From assembly GCF_002420705.1 (NCBI RefSeq), contig NZ_DIIM01000005.1:546034-610033 (forward strand): 64,000 bases of DNA, in the 5' to 3' direction. Positions 26,972 through 36,091 of this stretch are shown here, one piece after another (positions within the stretch are counted from its first letter, which is position 1; every line of letters begins with the position of its first letter). The notes below the pieces were generated by a model. The model made no database searches, was not told the origin of the DNA, and worked only from the letters and a program-made list of their open reading frames with translations. Origin of the DNA: Sphingobacterium sp. UBA5670 (GTDB lineage Bacteria > Bacteroidota > Bacteroidia > Sphingobacteriales > Sphingobacteriaceae). The translations under genes and the position numbers were made by a program.

Positions 26972-29845
26972 ATGAATAAACCTATGCTTCAAATTCGAAT
27001 TGTCTTCTTTGCTTTGATATACACTATCATGGTACATATTGCTTCAGCGCAGGTGGTGAAAGAAATACACTATCTCTCGGGAACGGACAATGTTCATACG
27101 GTCAATTGGGACTTCTGGGTGACTGGTGGACGCAAGGCTGGAAAATGGGATAAGATCGCAGTTCCCAGTCATTGGGAACAACAGGGTTTTGGGGCTTACA
27201 ACTATGGTCGGGATTATGTGACCTACGGTAAGAATTTCATCTTTCATGATGAGAAAGGTTTGTATCGGCATCAATTTACTGTTCCAAAAAACTGGAAAGG
27301 TAAAAAAATAAGTCTTGTGTTTGAAGGTTCGATGACGGACACCGAAGTTAAGATCAATGGAAAGCTGGCCGGAGATATCCATCAGGGTGCTTTTTATCAG
27401 TTTAAATACGATGTTACCGACAAGATCACCTTTGGCAAGGCCAATATATTGGAGGCTACTGTGTCAAAAATGTCTTCCGATAAATCCGTTAACAATGCGG
27501 AGCGTCTGGCGGATTATTGGATTTTAGGCGGTATTTATAGACCCGTATACCTTGAGGCGACAGCACAGGAACATATCAGCTGGACGGCTATTGATGCAAA
27601 GGCAGACGGAACTTTTCGAAGCAATGTGCACTTAGAGGGGCTCTCTAAGGCCAATAAACTATCGGTAGAGATCAAAGATCTGAAGGGTAATGTGATCGCT
27701 ATTCAACAGTTTCCAATTACTGCGAAAGACTCAGTGAAATTGGTCGAAATGAAAGTAGAAAACCCTTTATTATGGACCGCCGAGACACCAAACCTATATC
27801 AGGCCATCTATACCTTGTGGAATGGGAAGAATAAAGAATATCAATATCAAGATCGCTTTGGTTTCAGAACAATTGAAGTTCGCGAAGGAGACGGCATTTA
27901 TGTCAATGGTGTAAAAGTGAAGATGAAAGGTGTTAATCGTCATGTATGGTGGCCCGAAACCGGACGGTCGGTAAACGCGCAATTGGATCTGAACGATGTT
28001 AAATTGATCAAAGAAATGAATATGAATGCGGTCCGCTGTTCGCATTATCCTCCAGATAGATCTTTTTTGGCATATTGCGATTCATTGGGCTTATATGTTT
28101 TGGATGAATTGGCTGGCTGGCAAAAAGCATACAGTACCGTTGTGGGTAAAAAGTTGGTGCGAGAAATGGTTATTCGAGATGCTAACCATCCTTCCATTAT
28201 ACTTTGGAGCAACGGCAACGAAGGTGGACATAATAAAGAACTTGTAGACGAGTACAAGAAATATGATCTTTCGGCGAGAACAGTAATTCATGCACATCAT
28301 AGACCGGGAAATGCAATCAATGGAATCGACTGTAACCATTATGAAGATTTTTATTCGACAAAAAAAATTCTGGAAGGACCAAATATTTATATGCCAACCG
28401 AATTTCTCCACGCACAGGATGATGGCGGTGCTGCGGCAGGATTGGCGGATATATGGGAGCTGCACTGGAATGCCAAATTAGGTGCCGGCGGATTTATTTG
28501 GGATTTTGCAGATGAAGGTATCGTACGTACAGATTTCAATAATGTGATTGATGTCAACCGCGTAAATGCCCCTGATGGAATTCTTGGGCCACATCGCGAA
28601 AAAGAGGGCAGTTTCTATGCCATTCGGGAGATCTATGCACCTGTACATATTACGATGAAGAAATTACCTGTTGACTTCAACGGAACTATTTCGGTGGAAA
28701 ATCGTTATCATTTTACCGATCTGAAAAACTGTCGATTTGAGGGTAAACTGATTACGTATCAACAACCCTATGCGGATGAATCGGGTGTGGATTCAGTGCT
28801 ACATCTACACGTCGATAGTCCCATATTGCCTCCAACACAAAAAGGAAACTTGCAGTTGAATTTACCGAGCGACTGGAAACAATATGATGCGCTGATATTG
28901 ACTGCGATTGATCCACATGGGGAGGAAATTTATACTTGGACCTGGCGTGTAAAATCCAATCAAATGCTTACTGCGGAAATTCTGCCGTTGAAATCTTCTA
29001 CCGATGTTGAAGTGAAAGAAGACAGTGCGAATTATATCCTTAAGGCAAACGGAATAACAGCTATGATTTCCAAAAAAACAGGATTATTGGTTGATCTGGC
29101 CAATGATTATAGCATGAAATTGGCTTTCAATAATGGTCCGGTGCTTATCGATGGACAGGCGGAGCTGAAAAGTGCTAAACGTTGGAAAGACGGAAAAAAT
29201 GAAGCTGTTGAGTTTATGTTTGATGGTAACCTAAGTTTTATCCGTTGGATGATGCGCCCAGACGGGTGGTTAAAACTTGATTATGCTTATAATATGGCAA
29301 AAACGGTGCCTTATGCCGGAGTAAGCTTCAACTTTCCTGAAAACTATATTATTGGGGCCAAATGGCTTGGTAATGGCCCTTATCGCGTATGGAAGAATAG
29401 GATGCAAGGTGTCACACTAAATACATGGGAAAAAATGTATAATGACGGAAAAGCAGGTATTGGGCCATGGACATTTCCTGAGTTTAAAGGCTACTTCTCG
29501 GATGTTAGTTGGATACAATTCAATACAGTGCAAGGGAAGTTTTTGGTTGCAACAGATCAGGAAGAGTTATTTGTGCGATTATTCGAGTTCTACGGAATTT
29601 CCGGTCCCAAAGGTTATCCGCAGTTGCCGACGGGGGATATTTCCTTTTTGGATGCTATTCCTCCTATTGGAACAAAACTGGCGTTGGGAATCAATGGAAA
29701 TGCTGCGGTGAATGGACCCGCAGGTGAGCTTAATCAAATGGATAAAAAGATTAATCGGACACTCTATTTTTACTTTGGTACCCCGAAGGGCGAAAAAGAA
29801 AATACGCAATTTGTGATGCCTAAAGTAAATGTATTGACAGATTAA
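26972..29845 (+). CDS. GH2 beta-galactosidase-like enzyme
   Basis: Exported 957-residue GH2 enzyme transcribed alone. Domain order: signal peptide to ASAQV, sugar-binding beta-sandwich (GLYRHQFTVPKNW, NGKLAGDIHQGAFYQFKYDVT), immunoglobulin-like domain, TIM barrel and a LacZ-like C-terminal domain. The acid/base is E417 in WSNGNEGG and the likely nucleophile is E477 in MPTEFLHAQDDGG. The VNRHVWWPETGRSV and VRCSHYPPDRSFL blocks are typical. The nucleophile block differs from the usual EYAHAMGNS of the gene at the window start, so the two GH2 enzymes probably differ in substrate. Release of beta-linked galactose (or glucuronate) from RG side chains is likely. Confidence 0.9.
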   Translation: MNKPMLQIRIVFFALIYTIMVHIASAQVVKEIHYLSGTDNVHTVNWDFWVTGGRKAGKWDKIAVPSHWEQQGFGAYNYGRDYVTYGKNFIFHDEKGLYRHQFTVPKNWKGKKISLVFEGSMTDTEVKINGKLAGDIHQGAFYQFKYDVTDKITFGKANILEATVSKMSSDKSVNNAERLADYWILGGIYRPVYLEATAQEHISWTAIDAKADGTFRSNVHLEGLSKANKLSVEIKDLKGNVIAIQQFPITAKDSVKLVEMKVENPLLWTAETPNLYQAIYTLWNGKNKEYQYQDRFGFRTIEVREGDGIYVNGVKVKMKGVNRHVWWPETGRSVNAQLDLNDVKLIKEMNMNAVRCSHYPPDRSFLAYCDSLGLYVLDELAGWQKAYSTVVGKKLVREMVIRDANHPSIILWSNGNEGGHNKELVDEYKKYDLSARTVIHAHHRPGNAINGIDCNHYEDFYSTKKILEGPNIYMPTEFLHAQDDGGAAAGLADIWELHWNAKLGAGGFIWDFADEGIVRTDFNNVIDVNRVNAPDGILGPHREKEGSFYAIREIYAPVHITMKKLPVDFNGTISVENRYHFTDLKNCRFEGKLITYQQPYADESGVDSVLHLHVDSPILPPTQKGNLQLNLPSDWKQYDALILTAIDPHGEEIYTWTWRVKSNQMLTAEILPLKSSTDVEVKEDSANYILKANGITAMISKKTGLLVDLANDYSMKLAFNNGPVLIDGQAELKSAKRWKDGKNEAVEFMFDGNLSFIRWMMRPDGWLKLDYAYNMAKTVPYAGVSFNFPENYIIGAKWLGNGPYRVWKNRMQGVTLNTWEKMYNDGKAGIGPWTFPEFKGYFSDVSWIQFNTVQGKFLVATDQEELFVRLFEFYGISGPKGYPQLPTGDISFLDAIPPIGTKLALGINGNAAVNGPAGELNQMDKKINRTLYFYFGTPKGEKENTQFVMPKVNVLTD

Positions 29846-29876
29846 TCGGATGCTTTATATATAAATTGGTTAAACG

Positions 29877-29916
29877 AAAAATAGGCTTTTCAATTCAATT
29901 GAAAAGCCTATTTTTT
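29877..29916. terminator. Bidirectional terminator between convergent GH2 and GH28 genes
   Basis: A near-perfect palindrome (29881-29891 pairing with 29901-29911, further pairing possible inside) is flanked by an A-run on the left and six T on the right. It can terminate both the + strand GH2 transcript and the - strand GH28 transcript. Confidence 0.9.
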
Positions 29917-30008
29917 GAGTGAGATGCTGTTTTTTTGATGCTGTTCAAATGCTTATAAGCCAAGTTTCTATAACGGGAAGGAGCTTTTTTCAATTAAGCT
30001 GCGTATTA

Positions 30009-31376
30009 TTATTTGATGATAAAGTCTTTGACATTTTGATTTTGGATTGCCGTTGAGGTAACGTTCTTAAGTTGTACATCCTTCAATTGAACTGTGTGAA
30101 TGGGAAGTTCCGGATTACCGTTGATCTTTGAGATAAACTGACCTACTTCCGCTTGAATGTGAGAAAGATAGACATTCGTTATTGGCGTTAGTTTTTTTAC
30201 CTTGGTAGGTACCAAACTTCGCCATTGATAGAGGACATCAGTATCAATTCCAAGTATACCCTCTTTTATGTTTTGGGCTTTGATATTTGAAAAATAAATG
30301 TTTTTTACGTAACCGCCCATACGTTCGTTGGTTTTGATGAAGAGTAGATGCATGAGTTTCTCATTGGGCAGTACAGTGCAATTGTCCACATAGATATTCT
30401 CGATTCCACCAGAGAGTTCGCTCCCAACAGCCAGGAGTTGGTGCCCGTCACGGATCTCGCAATTGCGGATCACAATATTTTTTGTTGGCGTTTTCAGTCG
30501 CCAGCCTTCGGGATTTCTGCCAGACTTCAGTGCGATGGCATCGTCCCCTTGGTCAAACACGCAATTTTCAATCAATACATTCTGACTCATTTCAGGGTCA
30601 ATTCCATCATTGTTATGGCCATGGGCGTAGATGTCGATTCCGCGTATAAGCGCATCTTTCGTTAAGTAGAGATGTAAGGTCCAGAAAGGACTGTTACGGA
30701 TCTTAATATCTTCGACCCTAACATGTTGGCAGCGGTTAAATTGAATAAATTGCGGTCTAAGGTTGGACGTGTCATTGACCATAAGGCGTTGTTCGACAGG
30801 TACCCCTTCTTGCGCCCAGTTATAGAGATTTTTGATGCTTTCCATATGCGGTTTTGGTCTTGGAAACCATTTTTCCCAAACAGTCAGATCTGCTTTTATG
30901 GTTCCTTTACCAGTAATGGCAACATTTGTTGCTTCATATGCGTAGATCAGTGGGGAGTAGTTATAGCATTCTAGTCCTTCCCAGCTACTGTGAACAGCAG
31001 GTAAATAGTCTTTCGGGTCGCCCGAAAATAATAAGGTCGCCCCTGCACTGACATGTAAGTTGACATTGCTCTTTAAATGTATTGCCTTTGTTGACCATTC
31101 ACCTGGAGGAATGATGATATTGCCACCTGATGTTGTCGCTAGAGCAATTGCAGTCGCGATTGCTGTGGTAGTACTTTCTTTGTCGCCCTGACGTGCACCA
31201 AAATCGCGGATATCGTAATTTTTACAATGCTCGAAATTTGGAACTTTAAATACTGGAATTTTAAAAGGAGCTTTGATGTTAATATCGTCTTGGTTGATCT
31301 TGCTGATCTGCGCGAAGCTCAATCGAGTAAAGGCGATTGATAGTAACATAAAGGTGAAAATTGATTTATATTTCAT
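30009..31376 (-). CDS. GH28 polygalacturonase/rhamnogalacturonan hydrolase-like, altered R-I-K motif
   Basis: Exported right-handed beta-helix glycosidase of 455 residues, the only gene on the - strand. GH28 motifs: NNDGIDP (D257, D260), QGDDAIALKSG (D278, D279) and GHQ (H312) are present, but the usual substrate-binding R-I-K reads F346-I-K348. The acidic triad suggests it remains an inverting glycosidase, probably exo-acting on GalA residues of RG oligosaccharides, with changed -1/+1 subsite contacts. The signal peptide ends near LSFAQ. I found no tandem operator of the shared type upstream of it, so it may be controlled separately. Confidence 0.87.
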   Translation of the reverse strand: MKYKSIFTFMLLSIAFTRLSFAQISKINQDDINIKAPFKIPVFKVPNFEHCKNYDIRDFGARQGDKESTTTAIATAIALATTSGGNIIIPPGEWSTKAIHLKSNVNLHVSAGATLLFSGDPKDYLPAVHSSWEGLECYNYSPLIYAYEATNVAITGKGTIKADLTVWEKWFPRPKPHMESIKNLYNWAQEGVPVEQRLMVNDTSNLRPQFIQFNRCQHVRVEDIKIRNSPFWTLHLYLTKDALIRGIDIYAHGHNNDGIDPEMSQNVLIENCVFDQGDDAIALKSGRNPEGWRLKTPTKNIVIRNCEIRDGHQLLAVGSELSGGIENIYVDNCTVLPNEKLMHLLFIKTNERMGGYVKNIYFSNIKAQNIKEGILGIDTDVLYQWRSLVPTKVKKLTPITNVYLSHIQAEVGQFISKINGNPELPIHTVQLKDVQLKNVTSTAIQNQNVKDFIIK

Positions 31377-32045
31377 GTTAATAATTATTCATGAGCTCGC
31401 AAGCTCGGTTTGTTTTTTTAAGGCCATATGGAATATCTAGTTTATTTTTCATCGGTGTTTGTGTTATACAATCGTGGACATTTCATAATTGATCAGTACA
31501 GTGTTTCGAAGGAAATCCTAAGCAATTGATTAAAAGAATAATTCCTAAAAATAAGGAACAATCAAGGGGGAACCTAATTTTACCAAGCAGGACAGTACAA
31601 GGTGGTTGTGGATATATTTTCTTGAGGATAAGTTCTCACCAAATTCATACGAATTCCTGACTGCAGGCGGATTGTTAAAACGATGTCTACATAGTGAATG
31701 CACTCTTAAAAGGTGGACTCAACGTGGACTCATTGTGGTTACAGTCAAGAGTTGGTCATCAGTTGGTATGGAGGTGGTGTCGGGAATTCTATAACAAATA
31801 TATTACGAGCAGCTTTAAATCCTTGTTGTTGGGTTTACTATCAATGAAAATGAAGATGTATTGACTGTGTAATCGAGTTTGTTCAGGATACTACAGGACG
31901 GCTTTTGTTAAAAATGTTGATACTTTTAAAACTAGCTACTTATTTAGGTATCCTTAAATACGCTAATCAATTTGACGGTATTGTCTGCGCGTTTTAAATA
32001 AGCTGTAGACGAGCAGGGACACAAGACTTAATAAAACTTAATATT
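31377..32045. other. Divergent intergenic region between two GH28 genes
   Basis: This 669-bp region holds the start of the - strand GH28, with a small GAGCT/AGCTC hairpin in its leader (about 31394-31407), and the + strand GH28 promoter. An orphan operator-like pair, CAGGACAGTA then CAAGGTGGTT (31588-31607), has no -7 box at the expected distance (the nearest TAAGTTCT is 41 bp from its start). In the leader of the + strand gene CTTATTTA (31939) can pair with TAAATAAG (31995). A 62-codon ORF at 31606 has no convincing features. Confidence 0.6.
31884..31928 (+). promoter_or_regulatory. Promoter of the GH28-PL11 operon with tandem 10-bp operator
   Basis: Direct repeats CAGGATACTA (31884) and CAGGACGGCT (31894), then 17 bp, then TACTTTTA (31921). 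The transcribed leader would be about 110 nt. It drives the largest operon in the window (32046-45720) if no internal promoter exists. Confidence 0.72.
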
Positions 32046-33368
32046 ATGAAAAAATTCTCTCGATTTTTACTTCTGCTCACATCAATTGCGATTTTGTCCA
32101 ATGCACATGCGCAAGGAAAGTTTCCGGACGGAACAGCAATTTCAAAATGGTTCGAGACTGTAAAATCGACTGAGATCGAAACGCTCGGAAAGAAATTTCT
32201 CATCACAGATTTTGGTGTGGTCGCAGATAGCACCATCGTGCAAACGGCCAAAATTCAACAGGCTATTGATAAGGCCTATACCAGCGGTGGAGGTGTAGTC
32301 ATAGTACCTAAAGGTGTCTATCTGAGTGGATCATTATTTTTTAAACCGAAGACACATTTACACTTAGAAGAAGGGGCTGTACTGAAAGGAAGTGATGACA
32401 TTGCAGATTTTGCGCTAGCGGAGACTCGTATGGAAGGTCAAACAGTGAAGTATTTTTTGGCGCTTGTCAATGCAGACCAGATGGATGGATTTACAATTTC
32501 GGGCAAAGGTACACTCGATGGAAACGGGTTACGTTATTGGCGATCATTTTGGCTGAGAAGGCAGTTTAATCCACAGTGTACAAATATGGACGAAATGCGT
32601 CCACGTTTACTTTATGTGTCCAATAGCAAAGATGTACAGATTTCAGGCATTCGCTTGATCAATTCACCTTTTTGGACCTCGCATTATTATAAATGTGAAA
32701 ATCTCAAATTGATCGGTTTACATATTTCAGCACCAAAGGAACCAGTGAAAGCACCTAGTTCCGATGCGATCGATTTGGATGTCTGTCGTAATGTATTGAT
32801 TAAAGATTGTTACTTATCCGTTAACGATGATGCGATTGCACTAAAAGGCGGTAAAGGACCGAAGTCCGATAAGGATCCTAACAACGGCCCTAATTCAAAT
32901 ATTATTATTGAGAACTGTTTTTTTGGATTTTGTCATAGTGCACTGACCTGTGGCAGTGAATCTATCCATAGCTATAACGTGATTTTTAGGAACAATACCT
33001 TAGATAAAGCACGCAAGCTGCTGCAGTTAAAGATGCGCCCGGATACGCCACAGGAATATGAAAACATTTTGATCGAAAATGTAAAGGGGAATGTCAATAG
33101 TATGTTGTTTATCAAGCCTTGGACCCAATTTTTTGATTTGAAGGGTGAGAAAGGTATAAAAATGTCGTATGCAAGAAATATTGTCCTGCGCAATATAGAT
33201 CTGGATTGCGACATCGTATTTGATGTGCTCAATTCTGAACAATATGTACTGTCGGATTTTACATTTCAAAATATGCACGTCCGTGTGGCCAAAGACCCAG
33301 TGATTCACAAGGAATATATTAAAAACTTTGTCCTAAATGATGTAACCGTTAATAATAAAAAGCAATAA
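32046..33368 (+). CDS. GH28-family pectin glycosidase, divergent active site
   Basis: Exported beta-helix protein of 440 residues (signal peptide to AHAQG) with an early DFGVVADS block and VVIVPKGVYLSG. The acidic motifs read SSDAIDLD (D240, D243) and NDDAIALKGG (D261, D262). The histidine lies in FCHSALTCGSE (H297) and the R-I-K position reads Q-L-K329. The pattern points to the RG/xylogalacturonan-type branch of GH28 rather than a standard polygalacturonase. It is first in the long operon with PL11 36 bp downstream, so it probably removes GalA from unsaturated or saturated RG oligosaccharides. Confidence 0.87.
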   Translation: MKKFSRFLLLLTSIAILSNAHAQGKFPDGTAISKWFETVKSTEIETLGKKFLITDFGVVADSTIVQTAKIQQAIDKAYTSGGGVVIVPKGVYLSGSLFFKPKTHLHLEEGAVLKGSDDIADFALAETRMEGQTVKYFLALVNADQMDGFTISGKGTLDGNGLRYWRSFWLRRQFNPQCTNMDEMRPRLLYVSNSKDVQISGIRLINSPFWTSHYYKCENLKLIGLHISAPKEPVKAPSSDAIDLDVCRNVLIKDCYLSVNDDAIALKGGKGPKSDKDPNNGPNSNIIIENCFFGFCHSALTCGSESIHSYNVIFRNNTLDKARKLLQLKMRPDTPQEYENILIENVKGNVNSMLFIKPWTQFFDLKGEKGIKMSYARNIVLRNIDLDCDIVFDVLNSEQYVLSDFTFQNMHVRVAKDPVIHKEYIKNFVLNDVTVNNKKQ

Positions 33369-33404
33369 TATGGACCAGTCTATTGCTATGATTTACACCT
33401 TTGA

Positions 33405-35255
33405 ATGATGAAGACAAAACTTATTCTTTTGACAGGAGCACTGATCGGTTCTCTTGCTGTTTCAGGCCAACGTAAAATGGAGTTTTTGGATCGGGGTATG
33501 GTCGGCGTAAAAACAACGGATAACTCCGTTTTTTTAAGTTGGCGTTTGCTTGGTACCGACGATTTTGATACGGCCTTTGCAATTTATAGAAAGGAAGGGA
33601 ATGGCAAGCAGAAAAAACTGAATACTTCACCATTGACCAAAGGGACTAATTTTTTGGATGATCATGTCGCTTTGAATCAAGATGTGACATACATTTTAGA
33701 TATAGTAACCGGAGGTAAAGAAAAAGAAGTTGCCAAACTGACCTTATCGAAAGATCAAAAAGTACAGCAGTACTTAAATATTCCATTACGCACTCCTGCA
33801 GGATATATGCCTGGGGATGTTTCTGTGGGCGATCTGGATGGCGATGGGACTTATGAACTTATTGTTCACCAGACTGGTGTTGGACATGACAATGCACACA
33901 ATGGGATTACTTCGGAACCTATTTTTCAAGCATATAAACTAGATGGTACTTTTCTCTGGGAAATCAATTTGGGTAAAAATATCCGAGAGGGAGCACATTA
34001 TACCCAATTTATGGTTTATGACCTCGATAGTGATGGTCGTGCGGAGTTAGTCTGTAAAACGGCCGACGGTACTAAAGATGGACTGGGAAATGTTATTGGT
34101 GATGCACAGGCCGATTGGCGTGATACCGTATTAAATTCGCGGACAGTTGGTCGCATATTGAAAGGTCCTGAATACTTAACGGTATTTGATGGATTGACGG
34201 GAAAAGCCCTGAGCACTGTGGACTATCTGCCACAACGTGGAGAGCTAAGTTCATGGGGGGATAGCAATGCCAATCGCAGTGATCGATTTTTAGCTTGTGT
34301 AGCCTATTTGGATGGTGTACACCCGAGTGTTGTGATGACTCGGGGATATTATGAGCGTACGGCACTGGCAGCATGGGATTTCAAGGATAAAAAATTAGTA
34401 AGCCGTTGGGTATTTGATAGCAAAGTTCGTAAAGATCCTTATTCTGGTCAGGGATATCACAATCTCACGGTTGCGGACGTAGATCAAGATGGTAAAGATG
34501 AAATTGTCTTTGGTTCGATGGTTGTTGACGATAATGGCAAAGGGCTATACAGTACCGGACTGGGACATGGCGATGCATTACATGTTAGCGATTTGGATCC
34601 GGATAGGCCGGGCTTGGAGATCTTTGGAATTCATGAACTGAAAGGAGGGCGGAAAGGGACAGGTGTGGCTTTGTTGGATGCCAAAACTGGGGAAATATTG
34701 TTTAAAAGTGCAATAGACCAAGATATTCCTCGCGGTGTTGCTGCAAATATTGATCCCGATCATAAAGGGGCGTATCTGTGGTGGCTTGGATCTAGAGATA
34801 TGTACGATACTAAAGGTAATCCTGTAGGACCGGCTCCGATATCGACCAATTTTTTGATTTGGTGGGATGCTGATTTGAGCCGGGAGCTTTTAAACAGCAA
34901 CTATATTGAAAAATATAAAAAGGGGAAAACAGAACGAATCTTTACGGCGGTGGGAGCATCATCGATTAATGGAACTAAAAGTACGCCCAACCTAAGTGCG
35001 GATATCTTGGGGGATTGGCGTGAAGAATTGATCTTACGCTCAGATGATAATCAATATCTGCGTATCTATACAACAACGATCCCGACGGAAAAGCGTGTAT
35101 ATACACTCATGCATGATCCACAATATCGCTTGAGTATAGCATGGCAGAATGTGGCCTATAATCAACCGCCGCATACGGGATATTACCTTGGTGTAGGTAT
35201 GGATCGTCCGGCTAAACCCAATATTCAGTTGGTGAAGCCTGCCCGCACAAAATAG
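33405..35255 (+). CDS. PL11 rhamnogalacturonan lyase
   Basis: Exported 616-residue lyase that cuts the rhamnose-GalA backbone of RG-I by beta-elimination, leaving unsaturated uronic acid ends. The eight-bladed propeller of the family is seen from about residue 125, with repeated calcium-binding loops such as DLDGDGTYELIV, DLDSDGRAELV and DVDQDGKDEIVFG. A small beta-sandwich (RGMVGVKTTDNSVFLSWRL) comes first, as in B. subtilis YesW/YesX. It is the signature gene that ties the locus to RG-I. A start one codon later (33408) is equally possible. Its products fit the GH105 encoded further down the same operon. Confidence 0.95.
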   Translation: MMKTKLILLTGALIGSLAVSGQRKMEFLDRGMVGVKTTDNSVFLSWRLLGTDDFDTAFAIYRKEGNGKQKKLNTSPLTKGTNFLDDHVALNQDVTYILDIVTGGKEKEVAKLTLSKDQKVQQYLNIPLRTPAGYMPGDVSVGDLDGDGTYELIVHQTGVGHDNAHNGITSEPIFQAYKLDGTFLWEINLGKNIREGAHYTQFMVYDLDSDGRAELVCKTADGTKDGLGNVIGDAQADWRDTVLNSRTVGRILKGPEYLTVFDGLTGKALSTVDYLPQRGELSSWGDSNANRSDRFLACVAYLDGVHPSVVMTRGYYERTALAAWDFKDKKLVSRWVFDSKVRKDPYSGQGYHNLTVADVDQDGKDEIVFGSMVVDDNGKGLYSTGLGHGDALHVSDLDPDRPGLEIFGIHELKGGRKGTGVALLDAKTGEILFKSAIDQDIPRGVAANIDPDHKGAYLWWLGSRDMYDTKGNPVGPAPISTNFLIWWDADLSRELLNSNYIEKYKKGKTERIFTAVGASSINGTKSTPNLSADILGDWREELILRSDDNQYLRIYTTTIPTEKRVYTLMHDPQYRLSIAWQNVAYNQPPHTGYYLGVGMDRPAKPNIQLVKPARTK

Positions 35256-35312
35256 AAATTTAGACGTGTACGATTGGAATTGTTTGATTAAAAGAAATAG
35301 ATAAGTTAGCAA

Positions 35313-36083
35313 ATGAAGCATACAATAAAATGGATAGGGATGACATTGGTAGCGGTTGTTTTAATATCCTTTGCAAAGCAGCAAAATAGACCCACGATTT
35401 ATCTTATCGGTGATTCGACAGTTAAGAACAGCAATAAGGAATATTGGGGCTGGGGTACCTTGCTTCCTGAATTATTAGATACGACACGAGTCCGTGTGGA
35501 CAATCATGCGATGGCAGGTCGGAGTACACGTACATTTGTCAAAGAGGGAAGATGGAGAAAAGTTGATTCTTTGTTCAAGCCTGGAGATTTTTTATTGATT
35601 CAGTTTGGTCATAACGAGGGAAGTAAGCCTGATACAAGCAAACAAGGCTATCGAGGTGTGCTAAGGGGTATCGGTCAAGATTCTATTGTGTTGGACTGGG
35701 GGAATGGAAAGAAGGAAACCGTGCACACTTATGGTGAAAACCTGCGTCGTTTTGTGATTGAAGCAAAGAAAAAGGGGGTAACACCGATTTTGTTATCCAT
35801 GATTCCGCGCAACCAATGGGATGATCAAGGTAAGGTGAAGCGGGCCGACAAAGACTTTGGCTTGTGGGCTAAGCAGATTGCCGAAGAACAAGGCGTTCCT
35901 TTTCTGGATCTGAACAGTATTACTGCAGATAAATATGATCGCCTTGGACCAGAGCTGGTAAAAACCAGTTTTTTCCCCGGTGACCATACCCATACGAATA
36001 AAGACGGAGCGCGAGAAAATGCATGGTCTGTTATCGAAGGATTCCGTAGGATTAAAAGTCAGTTAGTACAATATATTAAATAG
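35313..36083 (+). CDS. CE12 rhamnogalacturonan acetylesterase, single domain (copy a)
   Basis: SGNH esterase of 256 residues with an N-terminal export signal. It shows the CE12 blocks IYLIGDSTVKN, MAGRSTRTF, FGHNEGS and DHTHTN (the D-x-x-H block). It removes acetyl groups from RG-I GalA, opening the backbone to PL11 and GH28/GH106. The next gene, 9 bp downstream, is its closest neighbour in sequence and probably a tandem duplicate. The hydrophobic N-terminus (LVAVVLISFAKQQ) has no clear AxA site, so it may stay membrane-anchored. Confidence 0.92.
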   Translation: MKHTIKWIGMTLVAVVLISFAKQQNRPTIYLIGDSTVKNSNKEYWGWGTLLPELLDTTRVRVDNHAMAGRSTRTFVKEGRWRKVDSLFKPGDFLLIQFGHNEGSKPDTSKQGYRGVLRGIGQDSIVLDWGNGKKETVHTYGENLRRFVIEAKKKGVTPILLSMIPRNQWDDQGKVKRADKDFGLWAKQIAEEQGVPFLDLNSITADKYDRLGPELVKTSFFPGDHTHTNKDGARENAWSVIEGFRRIKSQLVQYIK

Positions 36084-36091
36084 TAACGAAG

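Noticed and set aside
31606..31794. 62-codon + strand ORF in the divergent GH28 intergenic region
   Set aside because: No signal peptide, domain or plausible start context is visible, its composition does not look like a real protein, and it overlaps an operator-like repeat. It is probably chance.
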